Source: Sulfurimonadaceae bacterium (GTDB taxonomy: Bacteria > Campylobacterota > Campylobacteria > Campylobacterales > Sulfurimonadaceae). From it: a DNA stretch of 9,788 nucleotides. The DNA lies in contig JAUWRZ010000050.1 of assembly GCA_030610325.1 (NCBI GenBank), forward strand, positions 1-9,788, read 5' to 3'. This document shows, piece by piece, positions 1 through 8,003 of the stretch (positions are counted from its first letter, which is position 1; every line of letters starts with the position of its first letter). The notes beneath the pieces were generated by a model. The model made no database searches, had not been told where the DNA came from, and saw nothing but the letters and a program-made list of their open reading frames with translations. A program made the position numbers and the translations under genes.

Positions 1-1241
1 ATATCTGACACATCGGCACTCACTATCCGATCAGCATCCATAGCATCGAAACGATCACCTATCTTAAGACTTGCCAGATCTACTACCCTGCCATCGATCG
101 ACAACTGTGCAAATCCCCGCTTACTCTTAAGTCGGGGGTCATTAGCTTCAAAAAGACGTTGTACGTCTGAAAGTCTTGCTTTTTTATGGTTTATCACACT
201 CTGAAGCGTCCTCTCCAGTTCACCGCTCAAGGGAGCGAGAAGACGCAACGAATACTCGACCTTAAAGTCGATGGTCTGTGAAAAGCGCTCCTTAAGCTGA
301 CCTATCTCCTCTTTTTTGTTCATAAGACGCTGCTCGATAGAGTGGCGTTCATAACTCTTTTGAAGATGCTTCAACTGTTCACTGCTACGATGGAAACGCT
401 GCTCTATAAGCGCATCATATTGACTCATCAGCGCATCAATACTCTGCAGCATCTCATGCTGATCGGGTAATATCATCTGCATAGCGGCACTTGGCGTAGG
501 AGCACGCAGGTCAGCTACAAGATCTGATATCAACCAGTCGATCTCATGTCCGATAGCTGAGACGACAGGCGTCTGCGCACTATGTATCGCTTCAGCCACT
601 GCCTCCTCATTAAAAGCCCAAAGGTCTTCCATGCTTCCACCACCCCGGCTAAGGACGATGACATCATAAACTCCAGTATCAGCTGCCTCCAGGGCACGCA
701 CGATCGACGGTGCTGCGTTAGCTCCCTGGACGATAGTATCGTAGACAGTCAGTACCGCCAATGGCCAGCGGTGTGCAGCGACACGTTGCATATCCTGCAG
801 AGCCGCACCTGTCGCTGATGTGACGAGGGCGATCTTTCCAGGTATCTTAATAAGCGGCTTTTTAAGCGGCTGATCAAAATAGCCCTTCGCAGAGAGTCTC
901 TGCTTAAGCTGCTCATACGCCAAAGCCAGAGCACCATGTCCGGCAGGCTCGATCATAAAAGCGTTTAGCTGATACTGTCCTCGGGGTTTGTAAAGTGTTA
1001 TAGCACCATCAAGAAAGACCTTCAGCCCCTCTTCAAGCCGAAAACGGAGTTTGGAAGCATTACCTCGAAACATCACACACCTGATGGAGGCACCGGCATC
1101 TTTTAGGGTGAAGTAGATATGTCCGCTGTTATGGTAGGTAATACGGGAGAGCTCTCCTTCGACGTTGACACGGACAAAGGTAGTCTCAAGAAGGTTCTTT
1201 ATCTGTTCGGTCAGTGTAGAGACCGACAGTGGAGTCGTCAT
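1..1241 (-). CDS. xseA: Exodeoxyribonuclease VII large subunit, C-terminus cut by window edge
   Basis: Large subunit of exonuclease VII, a cytoplasmic enzyme that, with several copies of the small subunit XseB, degrades single-stranded DNA to oligonucleotides in repair and recombination. The frame is open for about 413 codons from the ATG at 1241-1239 to the window edge, so only a short tail is probably missing (E. coli XseA is 456 residues). Visible parts: an N-terminal OB-fold (about residues 1-100, with VNVEGELSRITYHNSGHIYFTLKD), the catalytic domain with SATGAALQDM, LSRGGGSMEDLWAFN, and GHEIDWLISDLVADLRAPTPSAA, then a long charged helical stretch typical of the coiled-coil region, then a beta-rich end beginning RGFAQLSIDG. 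The ATG overlaps the ubiE stop in ATGA, which indicates translational coupling; no strong Shine-Dalgarno is seen. xseB is not in the window. The identification is secure from the motifs. Confidence 0.96.
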   Translation of the reverse strand, partial: MTTPLSVSTLTEQIKNLLETTFVRVNVEGELSRITYHNSGHIYFTLKDAGASIRCVMFRGNASKLRFRLEEGLKVFLDGAITLYKPRGQYQLNAFMIEPAGHGALALAYEQLKQRLSAKGYFDQPLKKPLIKIPGKIALVTSATGAALQDMQRVAAHRWPLAVLTVYDTIVQGANAAPSIVRALEAADTGVYDVIVLSRGGGSMEDLWAFNEEAVAEAIHSAQTPVVSAIGHEIDWLISDLVADLRAPTPSAAMQMILPDQHEMLQSIDALMSQYDALIEQRFHRSSEQLKHLQKSYERHSIEQRLMNKKEEIGQLKERFSQTIDFKVEYSLRLLAPLSGELERTLQSVINHKKARLSDVQRLFEANDPRLKSKRGFAQLSIDGRVVDLASLKIGDRFDAMDADRIVSADVSD

Positions 1242-1966
1242 CGTTTTCTGGCGATCAGCAGTGTTGAGATGTCCATCGAGAAGCTTTTGGTAAAAAGCAT
1301 GTCGAAACCGGCAGCATCGAGCTCTGCTTGCATATTTTTTACCGTCAAAAAGCCTTCGATCGAGTTAGGAAGATACTCATACGCTTCAAGGTTCTTTGAG
1401 ATAAACCCACCCACTTTCGGTAAGACCTTGTGCATATAGAAATCACGCACTTTACCCAGCAGTGAAGGGTTCTCGTTCTTCATGAACTCCAAGATCACGA
1501 CCAGTCCACCCGGCTTCAAGACACGGTTAAACTCAGCCAGTCCAGCTTCACGTTCGACGACATTACGGATGCCATAGGTGATGCTGAGGATATCTGCAGA
1601 GGTGTCCTCAAGCGGGATCTCCGTAGCTTTGGCTATATTAAACTCAAGGTCGGGAAACTTCTCACGTCCGACACTGACCATCCCCTCAGATGGGTCCACA
1701 CCGACTATATGAGATACGTTGACACCAGCATTGCCTGCACGGCGCTGCCAATACCCCATCATATCACCCGTTCCACAAGCAACATCGACGATACGCTCTA
1801 TCTCTTTCTTACCATAGAACTCATAGGCTTTATCGCACGCTTTTTTTCGCCAACTTTTATCTACACCCATGCTCATAACACGATTTGCCGTATCATATGT
1901 CGGTGCTATATCATCGAACATCGAGACTATCTTTTCCTGTTTTTCCACTACTGCCCTTTTAACCAT
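1238..1966 (-). CDS. ubiE: Menaquinone/ubiquinone C-methyltransferase UbiE
   Basis: SAM-dependent class I methyltransferase that C-methylates the quinone ring; in Campylobacterota, which use menaquinone, the substrate should be demethylmenaquinone (last step of quinone synthesis). The protein has 242 residues, normal for the family. Seen directly: the SAM-binding motif I VDVACGTGD (60-68), the acidic-loop motif GVDPSEGM (89-96), the family signature YGIRNV (131-136), LKPGG (150-154) and the C-terminal YEYLPNSI (197-204), the last two being typical of UbiE rather than of generic methyltransferases. The ATG at 1966-1964 lies 19 bases inside the end of ribD, preceded by GAGGA within ribD, so the two are probably coupled. 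The stop overlaps the xseA start by four bases. The quinone type made by the organism is inferred from lineage, not visible here. Confidence 0.95.
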   Translation of the reverse strand: MVKRAVVEKQEKIVSMFDDIAPTYDTANRVMSMGVDKSWRKKACDKAYEFYGKKEIERIVDVACGTGDMMGYWQRRAGNAGVNVSHIVGVDPSEGMVSVGREKFPDLEFNIAKATEIPLEDTSADILSITYGIRNVVEREAGLAEFNRVLKPGGLVVILEFMKNENPSLLGKVRDFYMHKVLPKVGGFISKNLEAYEYLPNSIEGFLTVKNMQAELDAAGFDMLFTKSFSMDISTLLIARKR

Positions 1967-2949
1967 ATCATCATATCCTCACCTGAACGCAAGCTATGAA
2001 CTATTTTAAAGTCTTCTCTGTGTTTTGTAAACGGTATTGTACCACCGCTTTTGGGTGCCAGAAAGCAAAGATGACTATCAACAATGCTTTTTGTCAATGC
2101 GAACATGCCGGGACCGCCTTCGATCATGATGTTCCTGTACGCATTTATTAACTCAAGACTCCCTGAGATAAAGACCTCTCGACCTTGCACATCAAATAGC
2201 GGTATACTTCTGTCAAACTCTTTCTCATGGGAGATGATAAGTACATCCGGAGCCTTGCCATCGACCATCCTTGCATCCAGTGTCGGTCTATCTTTTCGTA
2301 CGGTGTTACCGCCTATCACCAGAAGATCACAGACGTCACGCATGGCATGCACTTGTCTTCGTGACTCTTGTGTGCTGACTGTACCACCATCGATAGTCCC
2401 ATCTAAGCGCTGTGCCCATTTAAAAAAGACAAAAGGTCCTTGTTGCCACTTTATGAATGGCGCAAGTAATGCGGCAGCCTCATCACGAAGCGATCCCTGT
2501 ATGACCTCTACTGCGGAACTTCTGAGTAGCCCTGCTCCCCCTGCAGCTTCAGCGTTAGGATCCTCATGGGCTATATAGACCCGCTTTATACCTAGGTCTT
2601 GTACCAATAAGGCACATGAGGGTGTCTTACCATGATGCGAACATGGCTCAAGCGTGACGTAAAGGGTACAGGAGGAGAAGCAGCCGGCATGGTGCTCTCT
2701 GAGGTAGTCATGTAAAGCAGTAGCATCATCTATGTCATCAATAGTCTCATCGCCACTGAGTAGACGATAGGCAGCCTTAAGTGCCAGGACCTCGGCATGT
2801 GGCCCACCTGACTTTTGATGCGCAGCGATACTGAGTATCTCTCCACGCGAACCAGCCACGACACAGCCTACAGCAGGGTTAGGATAGGTCAGTCCCTGAT
2901 ATTTCCAGGCAGCTTCAATAGCCAGTCCCATCAAAAAGTCGGGACTCAT
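1948..2949 (-). CDS. ribD: Bifunctional riboflavin biosynthesis deaminase/reductase RibD
   Basis: Catalyses two consecutive steps of riboflavin synthesis: deamination of the diaminopyrimidine intermediate derived from GTP, then NADPH-dependent reduction of its ribosyl chain. The N-terminal cytidine-deaminase-like domain shows NPAVGCVV, the catalytic HAE and the zinc motif PCSHHGKTPSC. The reductase domain follows with KWAQRLDGTIDGG, VIGGNTVRKDRPTLDAR and MIEGGPG. I chose the ATG at 2949-2947, which overlaps the rimP stop as TGATG and gives 333 residues starting MSPDFLMGLA; two GTG codons just upstream (to 2955) give a start only two residues longer. The protein is somewhat shorter than E. coli RibD although the spacing between HAE and PC is about 27 residues larger. 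No FMN riboswitch precedes it, since the start lies inside rimP; other rib genes are not in the window. Confidence 0.95.
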   Translation of the reverse strand: MSPDFLMGLAIEAAWKYQGLTYPNPAVGCVVAGSRGEILSIAAHQKSGGPHAEVLALKAAYRLLSGDETIDDIDDATALHDYLREHHAGCFSSCTLYVTLEPCSHHGKTPSCALLVQDLGIKRVYIAHEDPNAEAAGGAGLLRSSAVEVIQGSLRDEAAALLAPFIKWQQGPFVFFKWAQRLDGTIDGGTVSTQESRRQVHAMRDVCDLLVIGGNTVRKDRPTLDARMVDGKAPDVLIISHEKEFDRSIPLFDVQGREVFISGSLELINAYRNIMIEGGPGMFALTKSIVDSHLCFLAPKSGGTIPFTKHREDFKIVHSLRSGEDMMIWLKGQ

Positions 2950-3380
2950 CACCACTCAAAGAATGTTCTGGCTTTGCTAATATCTTTAAGTGCTATGGTA
3001 CGTTCGCCAGTCTCTTTCTCATCGATGACTATATTACTGCCCTCGGTACGTAGTAACTTACCCCGGAACTTCTCTTTTGACATCGTGGCACCAGTGATGT
3101 TCTCACCGATAGAGAGCTTGAAGTTCTCCAATGTCTTGAGCTTACGCTCGATTCCCGGAGAGCTTACTTCCAGACGATATTCACCTGAGATAGGAGGCGT
3201 GACATCCAAAAGTGGAGAGATGAGATGCGTAGCCTTGACACACTGTTCCATACTCGTACCACCCTGAGAGATGACACTGATACGGTAGATAGTCTCTTCG
3301 CCTTCTGTGACAATAGCAGTATCGTAAAGTCCCAGCCCGATGGACTCGACCATGCTCTTAATATCGGATTCAAGACTCAT
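2949..3380 (-). CDS. rimP: Ribosome maturation factor RimP
   Basis: Cytoplasmic assembly factor that binds the 30S precursor and is needed for late 30S maturation. The protein has 143 residues, typical of the family. The N-terminal alpha/beta domain runs to about residue 85 and carries the family signature YRLEVSSPGIERKL (68-81); an SH3-like beta barrel follows (about 90-143, with GENITGATM, KFRGKLLR and IALKDISKART). The ATG at 3380-3378 lies 11 bases inside rbfA and is preceded by AAGGGG, so translation is probably coupled. In many bacteria rimP precedes nusA and infB; here it follows rbfA, an order known from Campylobacterota. The function of its neighbours (rbfA, infB) agrees with the assignment. 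Confidence 0.94.
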   Translation of the reverse strand: MSLESDIKSMVESIGLGLYDTAIVTEGEETIYRISVISQGGTSMEQCVKATHLISPLLDVTPPISGEYRLEVSSPGIERKLKTLENFKLSIGENITGATMSKEKFRGKLLRTEGSNIVIDEKETGERTIALKDISKARTFFEW

Positions 3381-3735
3381 CGCCGTTCCCCTTCTCTATC
3401 TGTTGAAAAAGATCTTCGATCGTCTTGCTCTTTTTCAACTGGTCATCAAACTCAAAAGCGAGTTTTGGACAGCGAAACCAGCCTTGGTCTTTCAGGCAGT
3501 GGTCTTCAATAATTGGACGGGCTTTTCTCAAAAGCTTGAGAAAATCACGACGCTCCTGGTCACTATAGCTGTGGGGGTCAAGAAAGACCCGGGCATCGCT
3601 ACGACCACGAGCACATTTGACTTCTATGACATCTAGTTCGTGCATACGGGAATCATTGAGTTGGGAGAGCGCTTCAGGAATGAGTTCCTGAAGAATAGCG
3701 TCAGTACGTTTTTGTTTTATCTCTGCTGGAGTCAC
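3370..3735 (-). CDS. rbfA: Ribosome-binding factor A
   Basis: Small KH-fold RNA-binding protein that associates with free 30S subunits and assists processing and maturation of the 5' end of 16S rRNA. The 121-residue length is normal. Visible features are the basic N-terminal helix ([14 protein letters not shown]), the central strand region [21 protein letters not shown], and the family-like end [11 protein letters not shown] (88-98) before a charged tail. The sequence is divergent from E. coli RbfA but the position right after infB supports the call. It starts with GTG at 3735-3733, overlapping the infB stop as GTGA; no strong Shine-Dalgarno is present, and a small hairpin lies just before the start. 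Its 3' end overlaps rimP by 11 bases. Confidence 0.92.
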   Translation of the reverse strand: MTPAEIKQKRTDAILQELIPEALSQLNDSRMHELDVIEVKCARGRSDARVFLDPHSYSDQERRDFLKLLRKARPIIEDHCLKDQGWFRCPKLAFEFDDQLKKSKTIEDLFQQIEKGNGDES

Positions 3736-6398
3736 AGAGCTACTTTTTGCTCTACTTTAGTGAAAGTCTCGATGACATCGCCAGCCACTACATCTTCATA
3801 ACCGTTGATGACGACACCACATTCATAGCCATTACCGACCTCTTTGACATCGTCTTTGAAACGTTTAAGTGACGTAAGGTCACCTTCAAACAAGACGACA
3901 CCCTCACGGATGACACGGACATGTCCACCACGTACCAGTTTACCATCGACGACCATACAACCTGCGACCATGCCGCCAGGGATCTTGAACGTCTCACGGA
4001 CATCTGCCTGACCCGTGTTCTCTTCAGTGAACTTAGGTGCCATCATACCTGTCAGCATCGCAGTGATATCATCTATAAGCTGATAGATGATCGAGTAGGT
4101 CTTGATCTCGACACCTTTCTGCTTCGCTGATGCTTTTACCGCACCGGTAGGACGGACATTAAAGCCAAGAAGTACACAGTTCTCAGAGTTGTTGACCAGT
4201 TCTACATCGCTCTCGGTAATACCACCGACACCAGAAGAGATAATATTTACTTTCACCTCGTCATTACGCAGCTCAGTCAATGATGATCTGATAGCTTCAA
4301 GTGAACCATGGACATCAGTCTTAAGTACGACTTTAAGTGCTTTGAGTTTACCCTCAGCGATCAGTGACGTCAACTCATCGAGTGTTGTCTTGGTACTGGC
4401 AGAGAGCTCTTTCTTACGATCGTATTCGTATCGTTTATGAGCATACTCTCTAGCCTCTTTGTCACTCTCCATAGCCATCAACGTCTCACCGGAGCCCGGC
4501 ACTTCGTTCAGACCGACGACGACAGCGGACTCACTCGGCCCGATGACCTTGATCATCTTCTTGTGATTGTCTATCAAGGCTTTGACACGGCCATGTGAAC
4601 TACCACATACGACCGTATCTCCGACACGCAGAGTACCGTTTTGAACGATAACAGTCGCTACAGGTCCACGACCTTTCTCAAGAGAGCTCTCGACTACTAC
4701 GGCTTTTGCCATAGCATCAGGATTAGCCCTTAGCTCCAGCAGTTCTGCCTGGATCAGGATGTTCTCCAGTAGTCCATCAATACCTGTACCTGCTTTAGCA
4801 GAGATAGGCACGAACTCGACATCTCCGCCCCAATCTACAGGTGTGACGCCTTTCTCAGCCATCTGTCCTTTGACAAGATCAGGATTTGCTGTCTCTTTAT
4901 CCATCTTATTGATAGCTACGATGACTGGTGCACCAGACTCATTGGCATGTTTGATAGCCTCTTCTGTCTGTGGTTTGACACCATCGTCTGCTGCGACGAC
5001 GATGATGATGATATCGGTAGCTTTCGCACCACGAGCACGCATAGCACTAAAGGCAGCGTGGCCCGGAGTATCTATAAAGGTGATCTTCTTACCGTTTTGG
5101 TCGATCGTATAGGCACCAATATGCTGTGTGATACCGCCGGCTTCACCATCAACGACTTTTGCATCACGGATAGCATCGAGTAAAGAGGTCTTACCATGAT
5201 CGACATGACCCATGATAGTGATGACCGGTGGACGCTCTTGCATACCATCTTCATCAGCTTCGTCTTCATAGGCTTCTTCATAGTTGAAGGCATCTTTAGG
5301 GTCGATCGTAGTCACTTCGACTTCGAACTCTTCTGCAAGGATCTCGATCTCATCTTTACCGAGGAAGTCATTCTTCGTAGCCATCATCCCAAGGTTAAAG
5401 AGGACTTTGATGATATCAGACATCGGACGATTCAGTTTTTCTGCGAACTCATAGACACGAATATCTTCAGGGATCTCTACATGAGTGATGATTACGTCCT
5501 CTTGCTTCTCTCTGGAGTATTTCACACGCTTTCCACGAGACACTGAACGCTTTCGTTGACCTTGTTTCTTGCCAGCGTTACGACCTGCCGGCTTCTTCTC
5601 GCGTGGCTTTCTTGGCTGCTCAGGTGGAAGAGCTTTCTTGTCATGTGCGTTCAGGTCCATCAAGACGACCTCACCACCATCAAGGTCCATAGAGACATCA
5701 GACATGGCACCGCCAAAGATATCTATGCGTCTACCCTGTTCTTGTTTTCTGGCTTGTGCACCACTTCCAGCGCCTGAACGTTTTTTCTTCGAAGCAAGCT
5801 CTTCAAGCACATCGGCACTCATTCTCCCATAACTGGAGACTTTTGCGACATTCTCTACACGAGTATAGACCTCTTCCGCCGGTTTTGGACGTTTCTTCTT
5901 TACGATCCTCAGACCAGTACGCTTGATCGGCTTGACCTCTTTAAGAGCAGATGCTGCATGAGGCCTTTTAGTCACTGACTTCTTCACTTCAGGAGCTTTT
6001 TCAGCAGGCTCGGCACTTTTGACCTCAGCCTCTGGCTTAGGAGACTCACTCTTTACCGGAGTCTCCTTCGCCGTGTCAGATGCCACTGCAGGTTCGCTTT
6101 TCTTACTCTCAGCGACTACAGGCGTCTCTACGGCAGGCTTTACCGTCTCGGCATTGGCAGCTGGAGCCTGCTCCTCTTTTTTAGCAGAGGCTTTTTTGAC
6201 TATCTTCATCTTACTAGGAGCAGGTTTTTTAGGTGCGCCTGTCATAATGAAATCCATTATCTTCTCAGCTTCTTCCATAGAGACAGTACTTGATGCCGTC
6301 TTGACCGACAATCCCATCGCAGAGGCTTTATCGACTACTTCTTTTGAGGCTATACCAAGTTCTTTGGCTATTTCATGGACTCTTACTTTATCTATCAT
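3732..6398 (-). CDS. infB: Translation initiation factor IF-2
   Basis: GTPase that places fMet-tRNA in the 30S P site and promotes 50S joining. The 888-residue protein shows all expected parts. A first IF2N module lies at about 1-52, followed by a long low-complexity linker rich in Ala, Lys, Pro and Glu (about 55-300) and a second IF2N-like module at about 306-362. The G domain has GHVDHGKT (397-404), GGITQHIGA (421-429), DTPGHAAF (443-450), NKMD (497-500) and SAK (533-535), all intact. Domains II and III follow, then the C-terminal fMet-tRNA-binding domain with GYECG (857-861) near the end. The ATG at 6398-6396 is preceded by AAAGGAG, the clearest ribosome binding site in the operon, about ten bases away and inside the end of ylxR. 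The 3' end overlaps rbfA by four bases. Confidence 0.98.
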   Translation of the reverse strand: MIDKVRVHEIAKELGIASKEVVDKASAMGLSVKTASSTVSMEEAEKIMDFIMTGAPKKPAPSKMKIVKKASAKKEEQAPAANAETVKPAVETPVVAESKKSEPAVASDTAKETPVKSESPKPEAEVKSAEPAEKAPEVKKSVTKRPHAASALKEVKPIKRTGLRIVKKKRPKPAEEVYTRVENVAKVSSYGRMSADVLEELASKKKRSGAGSGAQARKQEQGRRIDIFGGAMSDVSMDLDGGEVVLMDLNAHDKKALPPEQPRKPREKKPAGRNAGKKQGQRKRSVSRGKRVKYSREKQEDVIITHVEIPEDIRVYEFAEKLNRPMSDIIKVLFNLGMMATKNDFLGKDEIEILAEEFEVEVTTIDPKDAFNYEEAYEDEADEDGMQERPPVITIMGHVDHGKTSLLDAIRDAKVVDGEAGGITQHIGAYTIDQNGKKITFIDTPGHAAFSAMRARGAKATDIIIIVVAADDGVKPQTEEAIKHANESGAPVIVAINKMDKETANPDLVKGQMAEKGVTPVDWGGDVEFVPISAKAGTGIDGLLENILIQAELLELRANPDAMAKAVVVESSLEKGRGPVATVIVQNGTLRVGDTVVCGSSHGRVKALIDNHKKMIKVIGPSESAVVVGLNEVPGSGETLMAMESDKEAREYAHKRYEYDRKKELSASTKTTLDELTSLIAEGKLKALKVVLKTDVHGSLEAIRSSLTELRNDEVKVNIISSGVGGITESDVELVNNSENCVLLGFNVRPTGAVKASAKQKGVEIKTYSIIYQLIDDITAMLTGMMAPKFTEENTGQADVRETFKIPGGMVAGCMVVDGKLVRGGHVRVIREGVVLFEGDLTSLKRFKDDVKEVGNGYECGVVINGYEDVVAGDVIETFTKVEQKVAL

Positions 6399-6642
6399 CA
6401 GCGATGATCTCCTTTAACTGACTCAATAGCATCTTCGTCTCACCTCTCTTGCACTGTCTTGCCAACGCCCGCTCGAGCCGTTTGTCTTTCAGACATGTTG
6501 CGCAGAGGTAGAGACTTCTCCCATCTCCCGTAAACCGATGCAACTCTCTCTCTTTACACTGAAAACGCCACAATGAACTTTGGGGCTCTCTGCTTCGACA
6601 GACAATACACATTCGGATAGGTTGAGTCTTTATTCGCGGCAT
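6388..6642 (-). CDS. ylxR: YlxR family (DUF448) RNA-binding protein
   Basis: Small cytoplasmic protein of the YlxR/DUF448 family, which sits next to infB in many bacteria; Firmicute members bind RNA, and one has been reported to modulate RNase P. The 84-residue protein shows the family pattern: [12 protein letters not shown] near the N-terminus (CxxC at residues 12 and 15), a basic middle, then [12 protein letters not shown] (second CxxC at 47 and 50), where most relatives read GRGAY, followed by a basic helix. The four cysteines could bind a metal; this is inference. The ATG at 6642-6640 has AAGGA upstream but with a long spacing of 13 bases; no other in-frame start codon lies between it and thrB. 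It overlaps infB by 11 bases and is 20 bases after thrB. Its function in this phylum is not established to my knowledge. Confidence 0.88.
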   Translation of the reverse strand: MPRIKTQPIRMCIVCRSREPQSSLWRFQCKERELHRFTGDGRSLYLCATCLKDKRLERALARQCKRGETKMLLSQLKEIIADDR

Positions 6643-6653
6643 TATAGCTAAAA
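6641..6653 (-). promoter_or_regulatory. Possible internal promoter overlapping the ylxR start codon
   Basis: On the minus strand TTTTTAGC is followed by TATAAT (6646-6641), whose last two bases are the first two of the ylxR ATG. It resembles the Campylobacterota -10 form with a T-tract. A transcript would start near 6634, inside ylxR, and could serve infB and the genes after it. TATAAT can occur by chance, so this is tentative. Confidence 0.3.
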
Positions 6654-6662
6654 ATTCCTTGA

Positions 6663-7544
6663 TTATCGTTTGATGATCAAACCATCATTATCGAAATCGA
6701 GTACTTTAACGGTAAAGTCCGGAAATCTCTGTTGAAATCTGGCTGCGAGCTTCGGCGCATCCTCATCATAGACCATATTAAAGAAAGTCGAGCCGCTGCC
6801 CGAGAGTGTGCTCATCAGTGCCCCCTCTTCATAAGCCAACTTCTGGACTGCGAAGAGTTCCGGAAGTATCTTCATCCGCGCTTTTTGATGAAAACGGTCT
6901 TGTGCAGCAAGTCGTAGCATCTCCCAGTCCTCATTAAAGAAAGCGGCTACAGTCAATGCAGTGTGTGATAAGTTGTAGACTGCGTTCTCTTTACTATATG
7001 AGCGAGGCAGTGCTGTGCGTGACTTGGCAGTAGACATCGGTCTATTTGGGATGACTACGACTGCTTTTAGGTAGTCAGGAAGATGTTTCTTCTGCGAAAA
7101 CACTTTCTGTTTTTCGACTGTCGCTGCATTAAAGCCACCCATGACCGCTGGAGCGATGTTATCTGGATGTGGCTCATAGACCAGTGCATGATTTAAGATC
7201 CGGCGTTTTGAGACACGTACACCCGCAGCCTCATGTGCTGTGGAGATGGCACTGACGATAGCTGCTGAGGAGCTGCCAAGACCGCGCGTCATCGGTATCT
7301 GGTTATAAAAGACGAATTTGAAGTTCTGGCGTCGCTGTGTCAATCTTTTATAGTGATCGTTAAAGATACTGACAAAAAGGTTGTTACCCTTAAGGCGAGG
7401 ATTGTTCTCGCCCTCGCCTTTGATAGCGATACTGAAGAAGCGTGAAGGTTTGAACTCGACCCTGTTACGCAGATCGACTGAGAGCCCCAGAGAATCAAAC
7501 CCTGGGCCCAGATTGGCACTTGTGGCCGGTACACTTATTATCAA
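6663..7544 (-). CDS. thrB: Homoserine kinase
   Basis: GHMP-family kinase that phosphorylates L-homoserine with ATP to O-phosphohomoserine, the substrate of threonine synthase. The 293-residue length fits the family. Motif 1, [15 protein letters not shown] (6-20), motif 2, [14 protein letters not shown] (84-97, phosphate-binding loop), [14 protein letters not shown] (124-137) and motif 3, [11 protein letters not shown] (245-255), are all present and intact, so the enzyme should be active. The start is TTG at 7544-7542, chosen because motif 1 follows almost at once and AGGA stands about five bases upstream. The upstream tsaB-like gene ends six bases away. Other threonine genes are not nearby; the placement between a tsaB-like gene and ylxR is the order I recall from Helicobacter and Campylobacter. 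Confidence 0.96.
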   Translation of the reverse strand: MIISVPATSANLGPGFDSLGLSVDLRNRVEFKPSRFFSIAIKGEGENNPRLKGNNLFVSIFNDHYKRLTQRRQNFKFVFYNQIPMTRGLGSSSAAIVSAISTAHEAAGVRVSKRRILNHALVYEPHPDNIAPAVMGGFNAATVEKQKVFSQKKHLPDYLKAVVVIPNRPMSTAKSRTALPRSYSKENAVYNLSHTALTVAAFFNEDWEMLRLAAQDRFHQKARMKILPELFAVQKLAYEEGALMSTLSGSGSTFFNMVYDEDAPKLAARFQQRFPDFTVKVLDFDNDGLIIKR

Positions 7545-7550
7545 CTATTC

Positions 7551-8003
7551 CTACCCTACGGCACCTATCCCATAAAACGGGACGGTATCCTCTTCAAGAT
7601 CTTCCAAATGCAGCTGTTGGGGCAGCCTAAATCGATTTAACGGCACCTCATCAAACGTCTGCGTCACTATTGTTGATGAAGTTTTAACAAAACAGAGCTT
7701 TCCAACGGCTTTGATAGGCTGGTTTTCATTGAAATAGAAGGCATCTGTCGCTAAAAAAGTGATATTTTCGACGATGGAGATCGTCTTTAAGAAGATATAA
7801 CTGATCTTGATCGCCATAAAACTTCCCGGTCCCTTGGCATAGACAAGATGGCTGAACTCGTAGCGTGCGCGTAACTCTTTATAGAGCTTGGGCAGTATCT
7901 CCGAACTCTTCTCATCACTCTCGATCGTCTCGATAAGAAGACCGTCTTTATAGACCCCCAGTAGCAAAGGAGAGCTTAATGCGATGACGACGAGATCATG
8001 CAT
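7551..8003 (-). CDS. tsaB: Short TsaB-like protein (t6A tRNA modification partner)
   Basis: Probably the TsaB subunit, an ASKHA-fold protein that dimerises with TsaD to make N6-threonylcarbamoyladenosine at position 37 of ANN-decoding tRNAs. The evidence is the segment YAKGPGSFMAIKISYIFLKTI (about residues 55-75), which aligns with the family signature GPGSFTGLRIG, an N-terminal strand VVIALSSPLLLGVY in the place of the usual AIDTS strand, and the genome position between lpxC and thrB. At 150 residues it is well below the roughly 220-230 residues of typical TsaB and seems to lack much of the second lobe. The ATG at 8003-8001 overlaps lpxC by eight bases; the frame stays open further upstream, but those codons would lie inside lpxC and show no family similarity. 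Divergent, so the call is tentative. Confidence 0.72.
   Translation of the reverse strand: MHDLVVIALSSPLLLGVYKDGLLIETIESDEKSSEILPKLYKELRARYEFSHLVYAKGPGSFMAIKISYIFLKTISIVENITFLATDAFYFNENQPIKAVGKLCFVKTSSTIVTQTFDEVPLNRFRLPQQLHLEDLEEDTVPFYGIGAVG

Noticed and set aside
2950..2955. GTG-GTG start of ribD
   Set aside because: The ATG at 2949 overlaps the rimP stop as TGATG and begins MSPDFLM, which looks like a normal family start; the difference is two residues.
2949..3100. Possible FMN riboswitch before ribD
   Set aside because: The upstream sequence is rimP coding sequence and ribD overlaps it; I see no elements of the conserved FMN aptamer.
4102..4440. Plus-strand open frames within infB and other genes (also at 582-818, 1119-1439, 2084-2578, 6019-6417)
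   Set aside because: They lie antisense to well-identified genes, have low-complexity or odd composition and show no family motifs; they are shadows of the real coding frames.
6100..6240. Repetitive-looking region in infB (Ala/Lys/Pro/Glu codons)
   Set aside because: This is the usual variable linker of IF-2, not a DNA repeat or a foreign insert.
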